Counted from the stretch's first letter, positions 44,255 through 53,424 are shown. The stretch: 64,000 bases of DNA from Winogradskyella forsetii (GCF_013394595.1 NZ_CP053348.1:3878501-3942500), one strand, 5' to 3'. The notes: generated from the letters alone by a model not told the origin. Program-made: numbers and translations.

Positions 44255-44717
44255 GTTATAATTCAAATTTTAAATGATCTTTATTTTATTAGAATCAAAA
44301 TTATTATTAGTGCTTCCGTTTGACTATCACTATTTCTTCATTCTCATGTAGTATTATTGAAACTTAGAAGAAAACTTTTACTATTAATGCAGAAAGAGCA
44401 ACACAACAATACTTATAATATTGACAATCATTATTTTACGCATTGCACTTGATGGACATCTTAATTTATCCTTAAAAGCACAGCTGAGCCACGATGGATC
44501 TTTAAATCCAACTACATACACTATTTCCCTAATGGTTTTTTTTGATTGCCTGCGTTTTGAGACCAGAAAATTTCGAACAAATTTGTTGTATAAAATACAC
44601 AGAACTAACCAAGAGACTAGATTAGTAAAATTTGATACGTTAAAAAAAGTGATTGAAAGAACCTGCTTCTTTCTTATGCCTTTTTAGTAGAACTATTATT
44701 AAATATGATGCGTTAAT

Positions 44718-45290
44718 TTATTTATTGAAATTGTTATCAGCCACCTTTTCCAACTCAGCATACCAATCTTCGCCAAATTTTCTAATCAGTGCTTCCTTTA
44801 CAAACTTATAAACCGGCACTTGTAATTCCTTACCCAAAGCACAGGCATCATCACAGATTTCCCATTTGTCGTAATTTACACCCGAAAACTCAGTATATTC
44901 TTTTACTCTTATCGGATATAAATGACAAGACACTGGTTTTTTCCAAGATATTTCCCCTTGGTTATAGGCTTCTTCTATGCCGCAAAGTGCCGTTTTTTTC
45001 TTATCAAAAATAACGTACGCACAATCTGCTCCGTTGATTAAAGGTGTTTCTAAATCCCCAAAATCTGTAGTTATCGAAGTCCCTTGTTTCTCAATAGCAG
45101 CAATCCCATCTTTACGAAGAAACGGCCTTACCTTAGGATAAATATCTTCTAGAATTTGCGCCTCCTCCTTATCCAAAGGAGCACCAGCATCGCCATCAAT
45201 GCAACAAGCACCTTTACAAGCCGAAAGATTACAAACAAAATCCTTTTCTATAATGTCTTCTGAGACTATGGTTTTTCCGAGTTGAAACAT
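44718..45290 (-). CDS. DUF3109-family cysteine-rich protein
   Basis: 190 aa, soluble. Cys20-x4-Cys25-x3-Cys29-Cys30 (CNLSACKGACC) followed by later single cysteines (GADCAYV, TALCGIEE, VSCHLYP, EICDDAC) is the DUF3109 pattern, reminiscent of YkgJ-type metal or Fe-S cluster binders. Function unknown. Its last ~33 codons are duplicated at 41569-41670. Single gene, transcribed leftward. Confidence 0.9.
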   Translation of the reverse strand: MFQLGKTIVSEDIIEKDFVCNLSACKGACCIDGDAGAPLDKEEAQILEDIYPKVRPFLRKDGIAAIEKQGTSITTDFGDLETPLINGADCAYVIFDKKKTALCGIEEAYNQGEISWKKPVSCHLYPIRVKEYTEFSGVNYDKWEICDDACALGKELQVPVYKFVKEALIRKFGEDWYAELEKVADNNFNK

Positions 45291-45546
45291 AGTGCAAAAA
45301 TAAAACTAAAAAGTTATAAGTTCAGCTAAAGTTTTTAAGTACTTAAAGTTTTACGCCAAGAACAAAAAGTTGTCAATGAAACAAACTATTAAAGTTATCA
45401 ATAATTTAATATTGCAAATCATTAATAATGTCGCACCTTTGCAAAAATTTTCAGAAGGGTATTGGATTTTTAGTCAATAACCAAATGATAATCAAATATT
45501 TATAATCGTTTTTTAAAGATTACCCTAAATTTAAAAAAACTAAAAA

Positions 45547-46128
45547 ATGGAATTAAATTTTAAAGAAATATTTACAGCCTTTATGGTGCTCTTTGCCGTT
45601 ATTGATATTATCGGGAATATTCCGATAATTATGGATTTACGCAAAAAAGTCGGACATATACAAAGTGAAAAAGCGTCTATTATTGCCGGCATAATTATGA
45701 TTATCTTTCTCTTTGTTGGAAAAAGTTTATTAAATCTCATTGGCATTGATGTCAATTCTTTTGCGGTAGCTGGCGCATTTGTTATCTTTTTTATTGCCTT
45801 AGAAATGGTTTTGGGTGTTACACTTTATAAAGACGATGAACACGATGCCATGACGGCTTCGGTTTTTCCATTGGCATTTCCGTTGATGGCAGGACCAGGA
45901 AGTTTAACCACTTTATTATCTTTACGTGCCGAGTTCGCTATTGAAAATATCATTGTTGCCGTTATTTGTAACGTAATTGTGATATATATTGTATTAAAAA
46001 CTTCAGCAAAAATTGAACATGTTATTGGTGCGAACGGAATTAAAATAATAAGAAAAGTTTTTGGCGTAATTTTGTTAGCCATAGCCGTAAAACTATTTGC
46101 TCATAATATTAAAGAATTATTAGCATAA
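45547..46128 (+). CDS. MarC-family integral membrane protein
   Basis: 193 aa, six predicted helices. FTAFMVLFAVIDIIGNIPII at the start and AFPLMAGPGSLTTLLSL in the middle are typical MarC/UPF0056 signatures. Despite the name, no role in antibiotic resistance is established. A CACCTTTG -7-like element at 45434-45441 could be the promoter. 12 bp upstream of a small membrane protein gene. Confidence 0.93.
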   Translation: MELNFKEIFTAFMVLFAVIDIIGNIPIIMDLRKKVGHIQSEKASIIAGIIMIIFLFVGKSLLNLIGIDVNSFAVAGAFVIFFIALEMVLGVTLYKDDEHDAMTASVFPLAFPLMAGPGSLTTLLSLRAEFAIENIIVAVICNVIVIYIVLKTSAKIEHVIGANGIKIIRKVFGVILLAIAVKLFAHNIKELLA

Positions 46129-46140
46129 AAATTTTGAAAT

Positions 46141-46338
46141 ATGAAGATCTTCACCCTTATTTTATCTGTAATTGCCATTGCGCTCATCATTTTTAATGCA
46201 ACGATGTTAAATTTTGAAGCCCTGTTTGAAGGCAAAAGTCAAACCGCAATTATTACGATTGTAGCTGCGCTTTGTGCACTTATACTCTTACAAATTCTTA
46301 GAATTTCTAAAAAAATAGAAGCCTTGTCAAAAAAATAG
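46141..46338 (+). CDS. Small membrane protein downstream of marC
   Basis: 65 aa with two hydrophobic helices (residues about 3-22 and 35-54) and a Lys-rich end (SKKIEALSKK). No family recognised. The 12-bp gap implies co-transcription with marC. Confidence 0.7.
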   Translation: MKIFTLILSVIAIALIIFNATMLNFEALFEGKSQTAIITIVAALCALILLQILRISKKIEALSKK

Positions 46339-46390
46339 AAGCCTAAATATATTTTTTAACTGACTAACTCAAATAAATTAATTTAGGCTT
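46339..46390. repeat. 10-bp inverted repeat after the marC operon
   Basis: AAGCCTAAAT (46339-46348) and ATTTAGGCTT (46381-46390) are perfectly complementary across a 32-nt loop. The position suggests a 3'-end stem, but without a T tract it is not a canonical terminator. Confidence 0.4.
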
Positions 46391-46415
46391 ATTAAATTAA
46401 GGATTATAGATTTTA

Positions 46416-46880
46416 TTAGTTGATTAAATTATAGGCAGTTTCAAAAGTTCCACTGGTAAAATTATAGGTCAGTCCGTCTGCCTCAAGAGGCGAACCAACA
46501 AAACTAAAAGTCCCAGAGATTCTTTTTGTATCCTTATTGTGAGAAGTAATTGTGACACTACCTTGACTAGAAACTGCGGCATCTCCATTGGAATGATCGA
46601 AACTTGCCATAAATCCATTGTCTATAGTAAAGGTATCGCCAGTAGCTGAGTTTAGAGGAAAATTAAGTACAACATTATTACCACTAACATCACTACCACT
46701 TATTGTTATGTTATTTCGCACGACAATTAATCCGTTTACAAAACTCGCTTTAAATTCATCGCCTTCAATTTTCACAATTAAAAAATTGTCAGAATTATTA
46801 TTTGAGGACGTATCATCGTTACCGCAAGATGTCTGCACTAACGATAGCGTTAAAAATAAAATTGTTGTTAACAGTTTCAT
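46416..46880 (-). CDS. Small lipoprotein, paralogue A
   Basis: 154 aa. Lipobox Cys in SLVQTSCGNDD. Mature part all-beta: VKIEGDEFKASFVNGLIV, SVTITSHNKDTKRISGTFSFVGS, YNFTSGTFETAYN. The motif ITSHN.DT..ISG.F.F followed by GTFE.AY is shared with the upstream gene, so the two are tandem paralogues of a flavobacterial lipoprotein family resembling DUF6252. Function unknown. 20 bp downstream of its paralogue. Confidence 0.8.
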   Translation of the reverse strand: MKLLTTILFLTLSLVQTSCGNDDTSSNNNSDNFLIVKIEGDEFKASFVNGLIVVRNNITISGSDVSGNNVVLNFPLNSATGDTFTIDNGFMASFDHSNGDAAVSSQGSVTITSHNKDTKRISGTFSFVGSPLEADGLTYNFTSGTFETAYNLIN

Positions 46881-46900
46881 ATTTCAAATAAATTTTAAAA

Positions 46901-47383
46901 TTATTGTTCCGTATAGGTTACCATAAATTCACCCTCAGTAAAGTTGAGCGTACTAGTAGAATCATCTGGGTCTGGACCAGAAAAATTGAACCTACCTGAT
47001 ATTTCATTGGTATCTCTATTGTGAGCCGTAATAGTTAATATACCACTAGTAGCAAAGAAACCGCCGTTGTCCGTATCATAAATAGGAACAAAAATATCTG
47101 TTCCGTTGGTACCAAATAGACCTGCATTTAGAACATCACCAGATTCAAAATCACTTGAAAATCCTATGATCACATCAACACCTTCAGTATTGATCCCTTC
47201 AATATTAATAGTACCTGCGGTTAGCACGGCCTCAATTTGTAGAGGTACAAAATCTTCACCGTTAATTTTTACAAAAAAAGGTTCCGTAATTGGGTTTTGA
47301 TTGTTACTAGAGTCATCTTCACTACTACATGATACCATAAGAATAAGTAATACCAAAACGCACATTGTTTTTAATACTTTCAT
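46901..47383 (-). CDS. Small lipoprotein, paralogue B
   Basis: 160 aa. Lipobox Cys in LMVSCSSEDDSS. Same architecture as the next gene: VKINGEDFVPLQIEAVL, ILTITAHNRDTNEISGRFNF, LNFTEGEFMVTY. The DNA is well diverged, so the duplication is old. First gene of a two-gene unit, divergent from the ECF sigma gene. Confidence 0.8.
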   Translation of the reverse strand: MKVLKTMCVLVLLILMVSCSSEDDSSNNQNPITEPFFVKINGEDFVPLQIEAVLTAGTINIEGINTEGVDVIIGFSSDFESGDVLNAGLFGTNGTDIFVPIYDTDNGGFFATSGILTITAHNRDTNEISGRFNFSGPDPDDSTSTLNFTEGEFMVTYTEQ

Positions 47384-47492
47384 TTTTTAAATAGGTTTTT
47401 AAATTGTTACTCTGCCATTAATGCAAATTATGAGAAGAAGTAAACACACTTTTGTAATTATTTTTTAATGTCTATTTTCTAAAATGTTTTTC

Positions 47493-47500
47493 TAACTTTG
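47493..47500 (+). promoter_or_regulatory. -7 promoter element for the ECF sigma gene
   Basis: TAACTTTG matches TAnnTTTG exactly, 28 bp upstream of the sigma ATG; this is a housekeeping-type promoter. Confidence 0.55.
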
Positions 47501-47528
47501 AGTTTACTTTTTAGCCTTAAATACATTA

Positions 47529-48068
47529 ATGAACAAAGAACCTTCTATAGCTGATTTATTGCAAAGCAAAAACAATAGCTTTGAGATGTTATATAAAAAT
47601 TATAAAAATGAATTTATAGGGTTTGCCAGAAAATTTTCACTTAATGACGATGAGATTATAGATATTTACCAAGAAACGTTTTTAAGCTTTTATGAAAACT
47701 TATTAAATGGAAAACTGACTGAATTTACAAGCAGTATAAAAACCTATCTTTTCAGTATTGGTAAATTTAAAATCTATGAATACCTAAGAGCGAATTCAAA
47801 ATTAAAAATTATTGATGTGCCCATAAATGAAGGTATAACGATTGAGAACTTCAGTTTAGAAAAAGAGATATTATCTGAACAAGAACAACTTGTAAAAAAG
47901 AATTTTAAAAAGCTTGGCAAACAATGTCAACTCATTTTAGAACTATTTTATCTTAAAGGAAAAACATTACAAGATATAAAGGTGATTGAAAATTACGATA
48001 AAACAGATGTTGTAAAAAGTTTAAAATCGAGATGTTTAAAAAAATTAAGACAACTCGTAAAAGCATAG
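47529..48068 (+). CDS. ECF-type sigma-70 family sigma factor
   Basis: 179 aa. Region 2 at about 17-85 (KNEFIGFARKFSLNDDEIID, YQETFLSFYENLLNGK, SSIKTYLFSIGKFKIYEYLR). Region 4 at about 120-178 (LGKQCQLILELFYLKGKTLQ, then DKTDVVKSLKSRCLKKLRQL). No region 1 or 3. Its stop is one base from the next gene's ATG, which encodes a membrane protein placed like an anti-sigma factor. Regulon unknown; the CHAT-protease gene nearby is a candidate. Confidence 0.93.
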   Translation: MNKEPSIADLLQSKNNSFEMLYKNYKNEFIGFARKFSLNDDEIIDIYQETFLSFYENLLNGKLTEFTSSIKTYLFSIGKFKIYEYLRANSKLKIIDVPINEGITIENFSLEKEILSEQEQLVKKNFKKLGKQCQLILELFYLKGKTLQDIKVIENYDKTDVVKSLKSRCLKKLRQLVKA

Positions 48069-48069
48069 C

Positions 48070-48777
48070 ATGAAGAACGAAGAATTAATAGCACTTTATT
48101 TTGAAGGCAAACTCAACACAAGCGAAAAAGCGCGTTTTGAAGATTTGCTGCAAAACGATGCCAACTTTAAAGCTCAGGTTACTTTGGAAGAAGAGGTTAA
48201 AACTGCCATTATATCTACAAAAAAAGACGACCTGCGCCAAAGATTACAACAGCTTGAACAACCAAAAAAGAAATCTAAATATTATATTATAGCTATTGCA
48301 GCATCAATTGTAATAGCATTTGGTGTTTTTGGTTTACTACAATCTAAAGAAACACTCTCTAATCAGGAATTATACGCTCAGTATTATGAGCCTTATAGTA
48401 ATATTATTGCACCTGCTTCACGCGGCGATGAGTTAAAAGACGAAAAATCAAAGGCTTTTAGATATTATGATACTAAAGACTACAAGACAGCTCTAGATAA
48501 GTTTAATAGTCTTTACGATACGACCCAAGAATCTTATTATTTATTTTACCAGGGTGTTTGCGAATTAGAGCTTAGTAATACTCAAAATGCTATAGCTATA
48601 TTTAAATCACATCAAAACTATACAGATAAACTATTCACACAATCTAATTGGTATTTGGCATTGGCCTACCTTAAAGCCAATAATACCAAAGACGCCAAAG
48701 TTTTACTAAAAACAATTAGTATCGAAAAGTCTTATAACTACAAGGCTGCTCAACATATTCTTAAAAATCTCAAATAA
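48070..48777 (+). CDS. Membrane TPR protein, probable anti-sigma factor
   Basis: 235 aa. Cytoplasmic N-part of about 70 residues resembling small anti-sigma domains (ELIALYFEGKLNTSEKARFE), one TM helix at about 71-90 (YYIIAIAASIVIAFGVFGLL), then a periplasmic part with TPR-like repeats (about 130-235: AFRYYDTKDYKTALDKFNSL, YQGVCELELSNTQNAIAIFK). Starts one base after the sigma gene's stop. Topology and position fit an anti-sigma with a periplasmic protein-sensing domain; sigma binding is inferred. Confidence 0.78.
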   Translation: MKNEELIALYFEGKLNTSEKARFEDLLQNDANFKAQVTLEEEVKTAIISTKKDDLRQRLQQLEQPKKKSKYYIIAIAASIVIAFGVFGLLQSKETLSNQELYAQYYEPYSNIIAPASRGDELKDEKSKAFRYYDTKDYKTALDKFNSLYDTTQESYYLFYQGVCELELSNTQNAIAIFKSHQNYTDKLFTQSNWYLALAYLKANNTKDAKVLLKTISIEKSYNYKAAQHILKNLK

Positions 48778-48842
48778 ATAAGTTTACCTTTTTATAAAGT
48801 TATCATTAATAGAAAAATAACCTATTGATGAATCAACTTATT

Positions 48843-49787
48843 ATGAAAATTAACAATTTATTATTTAGCTTACTTATTGTACTACTCACTTTTAGCTGTA
48901 GTAATGATGATAACATTAATACAACCGAACCAGAAGCTACAATAAAACTAAAAAAGATCACAAAAACTTATGCAAATTTAACTCATTCTTACGAGGCAAC
49001 TTACCTCGATGATGGTAAAATTGAAGCTATATTTTATAATGGCACGTTTATAAACTTTATTTACAATGACCAATCCTTATTAGCGGAGTATCAGGGTAAT
49101 AATTATACTTACAATATTTCTGGACAGTTAGTAAAAATATCTCGTTTACAAGGTTTTAGGACCATAGAATATGACAATTCAGGACGTATTATAAGAGAGA
49201 TTACAGACTATCCAGAAGGCACCTTCTTTCCTCAATCCCCTGCAATTAATGGAGAAATAATTTACACCTATAACGATTTTAATCAGTTGGTAGGACTTAC
49301 CATAACTGACCATATTAATAATACAATTAGAAAAGCAGAATTTAATTATAATTCACAAAATCAATTAACAAGGAGTAAAAGATTTGAATCTATCGATGGT
49401 GTTTCTTTTTTCCTTCGGGAACAACGTGACATTTTATACGATTCATCTAAAAATCCACTGCGTTTAATGCAGAAAAGTATAGGCGTAAATTCTGATATTA
49501 CATTTACTGATGCATTAGTTGATTTTAATACTAATCCAGAAATAACACATTTTCATCTGGATAATAATTATAGATTTTCTAGTATGCAATACATACCAGA
49601 ATACAACATAAAAAATATGAGCTTAAAGGAATATAACATATATGGAATTGAAACTTTCAACATTTCACAATCTCTTGCTTATACGTTGAATAATAACGAA
49701 TATCCAGTAGCTGCTGAGCTTACTGCCACTGCAAATGATGGCACAATATTCAATATGTCAATCACCTGGGAATACCTCACATATTAA
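48843..49787 (+). CDS. Lipoprotein with YD-repeat-like segments
   Basis: 314 aa from ATG 48843, chosen because MKINNLLFSLLIVLLTFSC is a standard lipoprotein signal; an in-frame ATG at 48828 is possible. Repeats of YD/RHS style: EYDNSGRIIREITDYPEG, YTYNDFNQLVGLTI, FNYNSQNQLTRSKRF. These form beta-hairpin stacks in secreted Rhs-like proteins, but there is no toxin domain or Rhs core. 65 bp after the anti-sigma gene, same strand. Confidence 0.78.
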   Translation: MKINNLLFSLLIVLLTFSCSNDDNINTTEPEATIKLKKITKTYANLTHSYEATYLDDGKIEAIFYNGTFINFIYNDQSLLAEYQGNNYTYNISGQLVKISRLQGFRTIEYDNSGRIIREITDYPEGTFFPQSPAINGEIIYTYNDFNQLVGLTITDHINNTIRKAEFNYNSQNQLTRSKRFESIDGVSFFLREQRDILYDSSKNPLRLMQKSIGVNSDITFTDALVDFNTNPEITHFHLDNNYRFSSMQYIPEYNIKNMSLKEYNIYGIETFNISQSLAYTLNNNEYPVAAELTATANDGTIFNMSITWEYLTY

Positions 49788-49814
49788 ACCAATAAAAACT
49801 ATAAATCAATTAAA

Positions 49815-50378
49815 ATGAAAAAAACATTATTTATTTTGGGCTTATTTACAATTACTATTTTCAATTGTAGTAAAGATGATGACAGCAATAGTGGTAATAT
49901 AGAAGATACTTATGCAGATTTATCTAATATTTCTGGTGATGAAGGTAGCCGAATTGAGGTTACCCAAAACAATGAAGACCTGGTTTACACAGGCCAAAAC
50001 GTGCTGGGTTGGGGTACTAGTACCTTATTAAATCAAAATTATTCCAAAGACTTACGTTTACTCAACGAAGGTTTTGAAACTCTAGAAATTAGAATGTCCA
50101 TACCTAGTAATCTTGACTTTGTAGAATCTGCCGTAAATACGCATGGTTTAAGTGGAACAACTTTACTATTACAAGATACCCAAGATTTGGATAGCGTTAT
50201 TGTAGAAATGTATACGATTCAGAACCAAGAACGAGAACAGTTTTTTGGCACATTGGAAATTAGAAGAAATGTATCTTACCTTAATGATGTACTGGATATG
50301 GTAGGTACTTTTGAGATTACTAGAAACGGACAAACCATTAAAGGGCTATTTTGGAAAAAAGAGGTTGCCAACTGGTAA
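49815..50378 (+). CDS. Small lipoprotein of the sigma-factor cluster
   Basis: 187 aa. Lipobox Cys in TITIFNCSKDDDS. Mature part beta-rich without recognised domain (SRIEVTQNNEDLVYTGQNVL, FFGTLEIRRNVSYLNDVLDM). 27 bp after the YD-like lipoprotein gene, last gene before the terminator. Confidence 0.75.
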   Translation: MKKTLFILGLFTITIFNCSKDDDSNSGNIEDTYADLSNISGDEGSRIEVTQNNEDLVYTGQNVLGWGTSTLLNQNYSKDLRLLNEGFETLEIRMSIPSNLDFVESAVNTHGLSGTTLLLQDTQDLDSVIVEMYTIQNQEREQFFGTLEIRRNVSYLNDVLDMVGTFEITRNGQTIKGLFWKKEVANW

Positions 50379-50398
50379 CTAAATTCTACTTAATATAC

Positions 50399-50432
50399 AA
50401 AACGTCTTAATTAGTATTAAGGCGTTTTTTTA
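50399..50432. terminator. Bidirectional terminator between the sigma cluster and the CHAT gene
   Basis: Stem AAACGTCTTAA / TTAAGGCGTTT (one G-T pair) with a T tract on +. It overlaps the last codons of the convergent CHAT gene (stop at 50407). Confidence 0.8.
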
Positions 50433-53424
50433 TTACCAAAAACAACAATGTCAGGATTGACATTCCAATTATAATGTATAACCAATAATTCGGACTATTT
50501 GCAATAGCTGATGTATCACCAGTTAAAACAAAACCCGCCCAATAATAGGGGTGTTTCAAGTTGACGTCCTCTGCCGTTTCCAGATAATATTGTTTGGCTT
50601 TCTTCAAAGCCTGACTTTTTGTTTCTCCTTGCCTTAGATATTCATAAAACCTTTTCATTATTATTGAGGTTTCCTTATCAGGAACGCGCCACAAACTAGT
50701 TACAGTTGCTTTACTACCTGCATACTGAAATGCTCTCGAAAAACTCATGACACCCTCGATAGGATCAATTCTACCATAACCTGTATTACAGGCACTCAGA
50801 GTAATCAACTCTGCATTTAGATTCAAATTATATATAGAGTTTAAGTCAAGATGATTATCATTATTATTATTTCCTGCGAACAACAATTTAGAATTATACT
50901 CATTATTTTCATCAACAAAGGCGTGCATTGCTAAGTGTAATTCAGAATAGTTAGGTGCCGTATTGATGAATTCTTTTTTTGTAGCGTTATTGCCCTTATA
51001 TAAATGCCCATCAAATAACGAAGTTATATAAGAAGCTTCCTCTCTAGCAAAAGGCAAATCATAAGTACCATTGCTTCTTTCAATAGACATAATATACTCA
51101 TTTCTATTTTCATCGGTTACAGTATAATTAGGGGAATATGATGCCAAAAGCCTGCTGGTTGAATCGTCTTTCTTATGATTAATTAATTTCAATGAGGTGT
51201 TATAGCTTAGTGTCATCGCTTTTTCCAAATCTCTATTTATTAATAGCTCTAACGGTACAAAAGCTATTTTTCCATCTGGTATTATCGTAACATTAGATTG
51301 ATCTAAATTTTCAATAACAGGATCTAAAGCTGAAATAATCGTCTTGTAGTCTTCTTCAAAATCTTGTATGGTACTCATCGATTTTGTAAAACTAGAAATA
51401 GCCTTATCTATTTTTTTACTGTTTCCTAAGTTTAAAAACTTAGTTTCAGTTTTGGTAATCAGAAAGGCATATAAGTTTTCATAATCGTAAAATCTGACAA
51501 TGACATCTTCTTCCAATAAAATAGATTTTAAATCTGAGACATGAAATGCAAAAGCATTATTCAAATCTCGATATAATGGATTACCCTTTAGTTCAAGTAA
51601 AACATCACTTTTTTTATTTTTTAGATCTTGAAAAGATTGTTTTAGGGAGTCCTTGTTCTTTTCTGATTTTGAAATATCAGATTTTAGATCTGAAAGTTTT
51701 ATTTCAATGATATTTAAACTGTCCAAAATTTTCTGAATTTCAATAGGATATTCATAAATAATATTATTAATCCTATTTTTAATCGTGAGTTGTGAGGTTA
51801 AATTTTGCTCAACAATTTCTAAAACCTCATCATTTGAATCTTTATCAATAAAACTTTGGTTTATTGCAATAGTACGTAGTAGGTTTTTATTAATGTTATC
51901 AATTAGATTTTCTTCTAATAGATTATTATTAAATTTAGATTTATTAACATCTACCAAAATGGCAGCCAAAAGAGCTAGTTTATAAGCTTTATAAGCAAGA
52001 ACTTCTTCGTTTGATGTGTTTATATTATTCAAGATTATATTACTCAACTCAATAGCAGTTTGTGCAGTATGAATGCTGCCATATAGATTATTTTTAAAAT
52101 CTTCATCCACACCGCTTATAGCTTTTATGTCATAAATCGAAATTCTCTGTAAAAATCTCTGAACAACATCTTCAACTGCCTCTAAGTTGTTGTTAAGAAA
52201 TGAAAATCTCATTTTATGGAGTAAATTTTTATTTAGAAAATCTGTCTTTTTAAAGTCTTTTGCAAGACTATATTGAGAATCAATATAATAAGGAATAGAG
52301 TCTAAGTTTTGCTCATTTAAAAATCTTGAAATCTTCAAATCCTGAGCATATAGCATAAAAACAGTATCTTTTTTGACGTTAGATTGACTTAAAGTTTTCA
52401 GTGTATTGATAACTCTATTTAAATCTTCATCATTTATACTTTCATTTTCTAAATTTAAACTTGAAATCCTATACAATAAGGAGGCATAGAACGTATTCTT
52501 AAATGGGTTTTCGTTTTCAATTTTTTTGTAGATAATTTCTGCGTTTCTATAACTTTCATTTAGCCCTTCAAAATCCTTGTTCTCTTTTTGTATTTTAGAT
52601 TCTAAATCAATTATCATCAATTGATCAATATAATTATCTGCTGGTATAATACTTTTCCAATATTCGATGTGTTCTTTTGCTTTTTCAAAATTACCGAGCT
52701 CAATAGACACATCAGCCAAATTACTTAAGGCGTAAGGCAAAAATTCTAAAGCTTGTTTAGAGGTTTCTTTCTTATTTAAATACCGTTCAAAATCATCTAT
52801 CGAGGCTCTTAAAATTTCACCATTCTCTAAATCTTGAGCTGTTATAATTAATTGTCTATAATTTACTATCTGAGTAACTTTAAGTTGGCTTTCCAAAGTA
52901 TCAGCTATTTTTTCATTTAATAAGGAGTCTATTAATTTTTGAAGTGGCCTAAGACTTTCTGAGATTGCAGCGTAAGGCTTTCCAACATCTATCAATGAAT
53001 AAGCTAGGTTAGACATAGCAATAGATAACTTCTGAAAGTTTTTATTTTTGTGTTTTTTGTAACGTTTTATAAATTCTCTATTGTAGATGATATTTTTGTT
53101 AGGTTGCTGATTTCTGTAGGTATATACGTCAAAATAGCTGTATATATTAGCTAAGTCTTGAGCTGATGGACTTTTAATAACATTAAATACCGTTAATGCA
53201 CTATCCAATAATTGGCCTGTTTTTTCATCAAACTCACCATTTTTAATTCTGCTAATTGCAGAATTTAGTATGCGATTACTTTTAACAAGATTAAGACTAT
53301 CACTCACATTAAATTTGGAAGTTGAGTCATTATTTTTATTATTGGACTCTAGCTTAGATGTATCTTTACAAGAAGTCCATAATATTAAGAAAATGAAAAG
53401 AAAATGCCTTATATTAATGTTCAT
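50407..53424 (-). CDS. TPR-CHAT domain protease, predicted periplasmic membrane-anchored lipoprotein
   Basis: 1005 aa. N-terminal lipoprotein signal (FLILWTSCKDTS; Trp at -3 is unusual). Residues about 60-600 are helical TPR-type repeats. After a coiled segment (about 600-690) comes a CHAT domain: IPDGKIAFVPLELL, catalytic His834 in ELHLAMHAF, catalytic Cys879 in ITLSACNTGYG, then EGVMSFSRAFQYAGS and HPYYWAGFVLTGD. A C-terminal TM helix at about 981-998 is followed by KKRLNTN. CHAT is a caspase-like cysteine peptidase fold. The two anchors put the catalytic domain in the periplasm. Convergent with the ECF sigma/TPR anti-sigma/lipoprotein genes; a functional link is inferred. Confidence 0.88.
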   Translation of the reverse strand: MNINIRHFLFIFLILWTSCKDTSKLESNNKNNDSTSKFNVSDSLNLVKSNRILNSAISRIKNGEFDEKTGQLLDSALTVFNVIKSPSAQDLANIYSYFDVYTYRNQQPNKNIIYNREFIKRYKKHKNKNFQKLSIAMSNLAYSLIDVGKPYAAISESLRPLQKLIDSLLNEKIADTLESQLKVTQIVNYRQLIITAQDLENGEILRASIDDFERYLNKKETSKQALEFLPYALSNLADVSIELGNFEKAKEHIEYWKSIIPADNYIDQLMIIDLESKIQKENKDFEGLNESYRNAEIIYKKIENENPFKNTFYASLLYRISSLNLENESINDEDLNRVINTLKTLSQSNVKKDTVFMLYAQDLKISRFLNEQNLDSIPYYIDSQYSLAKDFKKTDFLNKNLLHKMRFSFLNNNLEAVEDVVQRFLQRISIYDIKAISGVDEDFKNNLYGSIHTAQTAIELSNIILNNINTSNEEVLAYKAYKLALLAAILVDVNKSKFNNNLLEENLIDNINKNLLRTIAINQSFIDKDSNDEVLEIVEQNLTSQLTIKNRINNIIYEYPIEIQKILDSLNIIEIKLSDLKSDISKSEKNKDSLKQSFQDLKNKKSDVLLELKGNPLYRDLNNAFAFHVSDLKSILLEEDVIVRFYDYENLYAFLITKTETKFLNLGNSKKIDKAISSFTKSMSTIQDFEEDYKTIISALDPVIENLDQSNVTIIPDGKIAFVPLELLINRDLEKAMTLSYNTSLKLINHKKDDSTSRLLASYSPNYTVTDENRNEYIMSIERSNGTYDLPFAREEASYITSLFDGHLYKGNNATKKEFINTAPNYSELHLAMHAFVDENNEYNSKLLFAGNNNNDNHLDLNSIYNLNLNAELITLSACNTGYGRIDPIEGVMSFSRAFQYAGSKATVTSLWRVPDKETSIIMKRFYEYLRQGETKSQALKKAKQYYLETAEDVNLKHPYYWAGFVLTGDTSAIANSPNYWLYIIIGMSILTLLFLVIKKRLNTN

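Larger units (their letters stand above)
43932..44717. other. Non-coding region with duplicated leader segment
   Basis: About 785 bp. The region upstream of the P-domain lipoprotein gene occurs twice (43957-44013 and 44200-44254). The second copy precedes only a 23-codon ORF (44105-44176, minus), perhaps a gene remnant. Beyond 44260 nothing is recognisable; an 88-codon + frame at 44421-44687 shows no protein-like signature. Confidence 0.5.

Noticed and set aside
44421..44687. 88-codon + strand ORF between the lipoprotein block and the DUF3109 gene
   Set aside because: No signal peptide, domain or promoter-supported start; composition looks like chance reading of AT-rich DNA.
45547..46128. 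MarC-family protein considered as a multidrug resistance gene
   Set aside because: The family name is historical; no resistance function is established and no regulator of that kind adjoins it.
48843..49787. YD-repeat lipoprotein considered as an Rhs/contact-dependent toxin
   Set aside because: Only a few short YD-like motifs, 314 aa, no Rhs core, no C-terminal toxin domain and no immunity gene.
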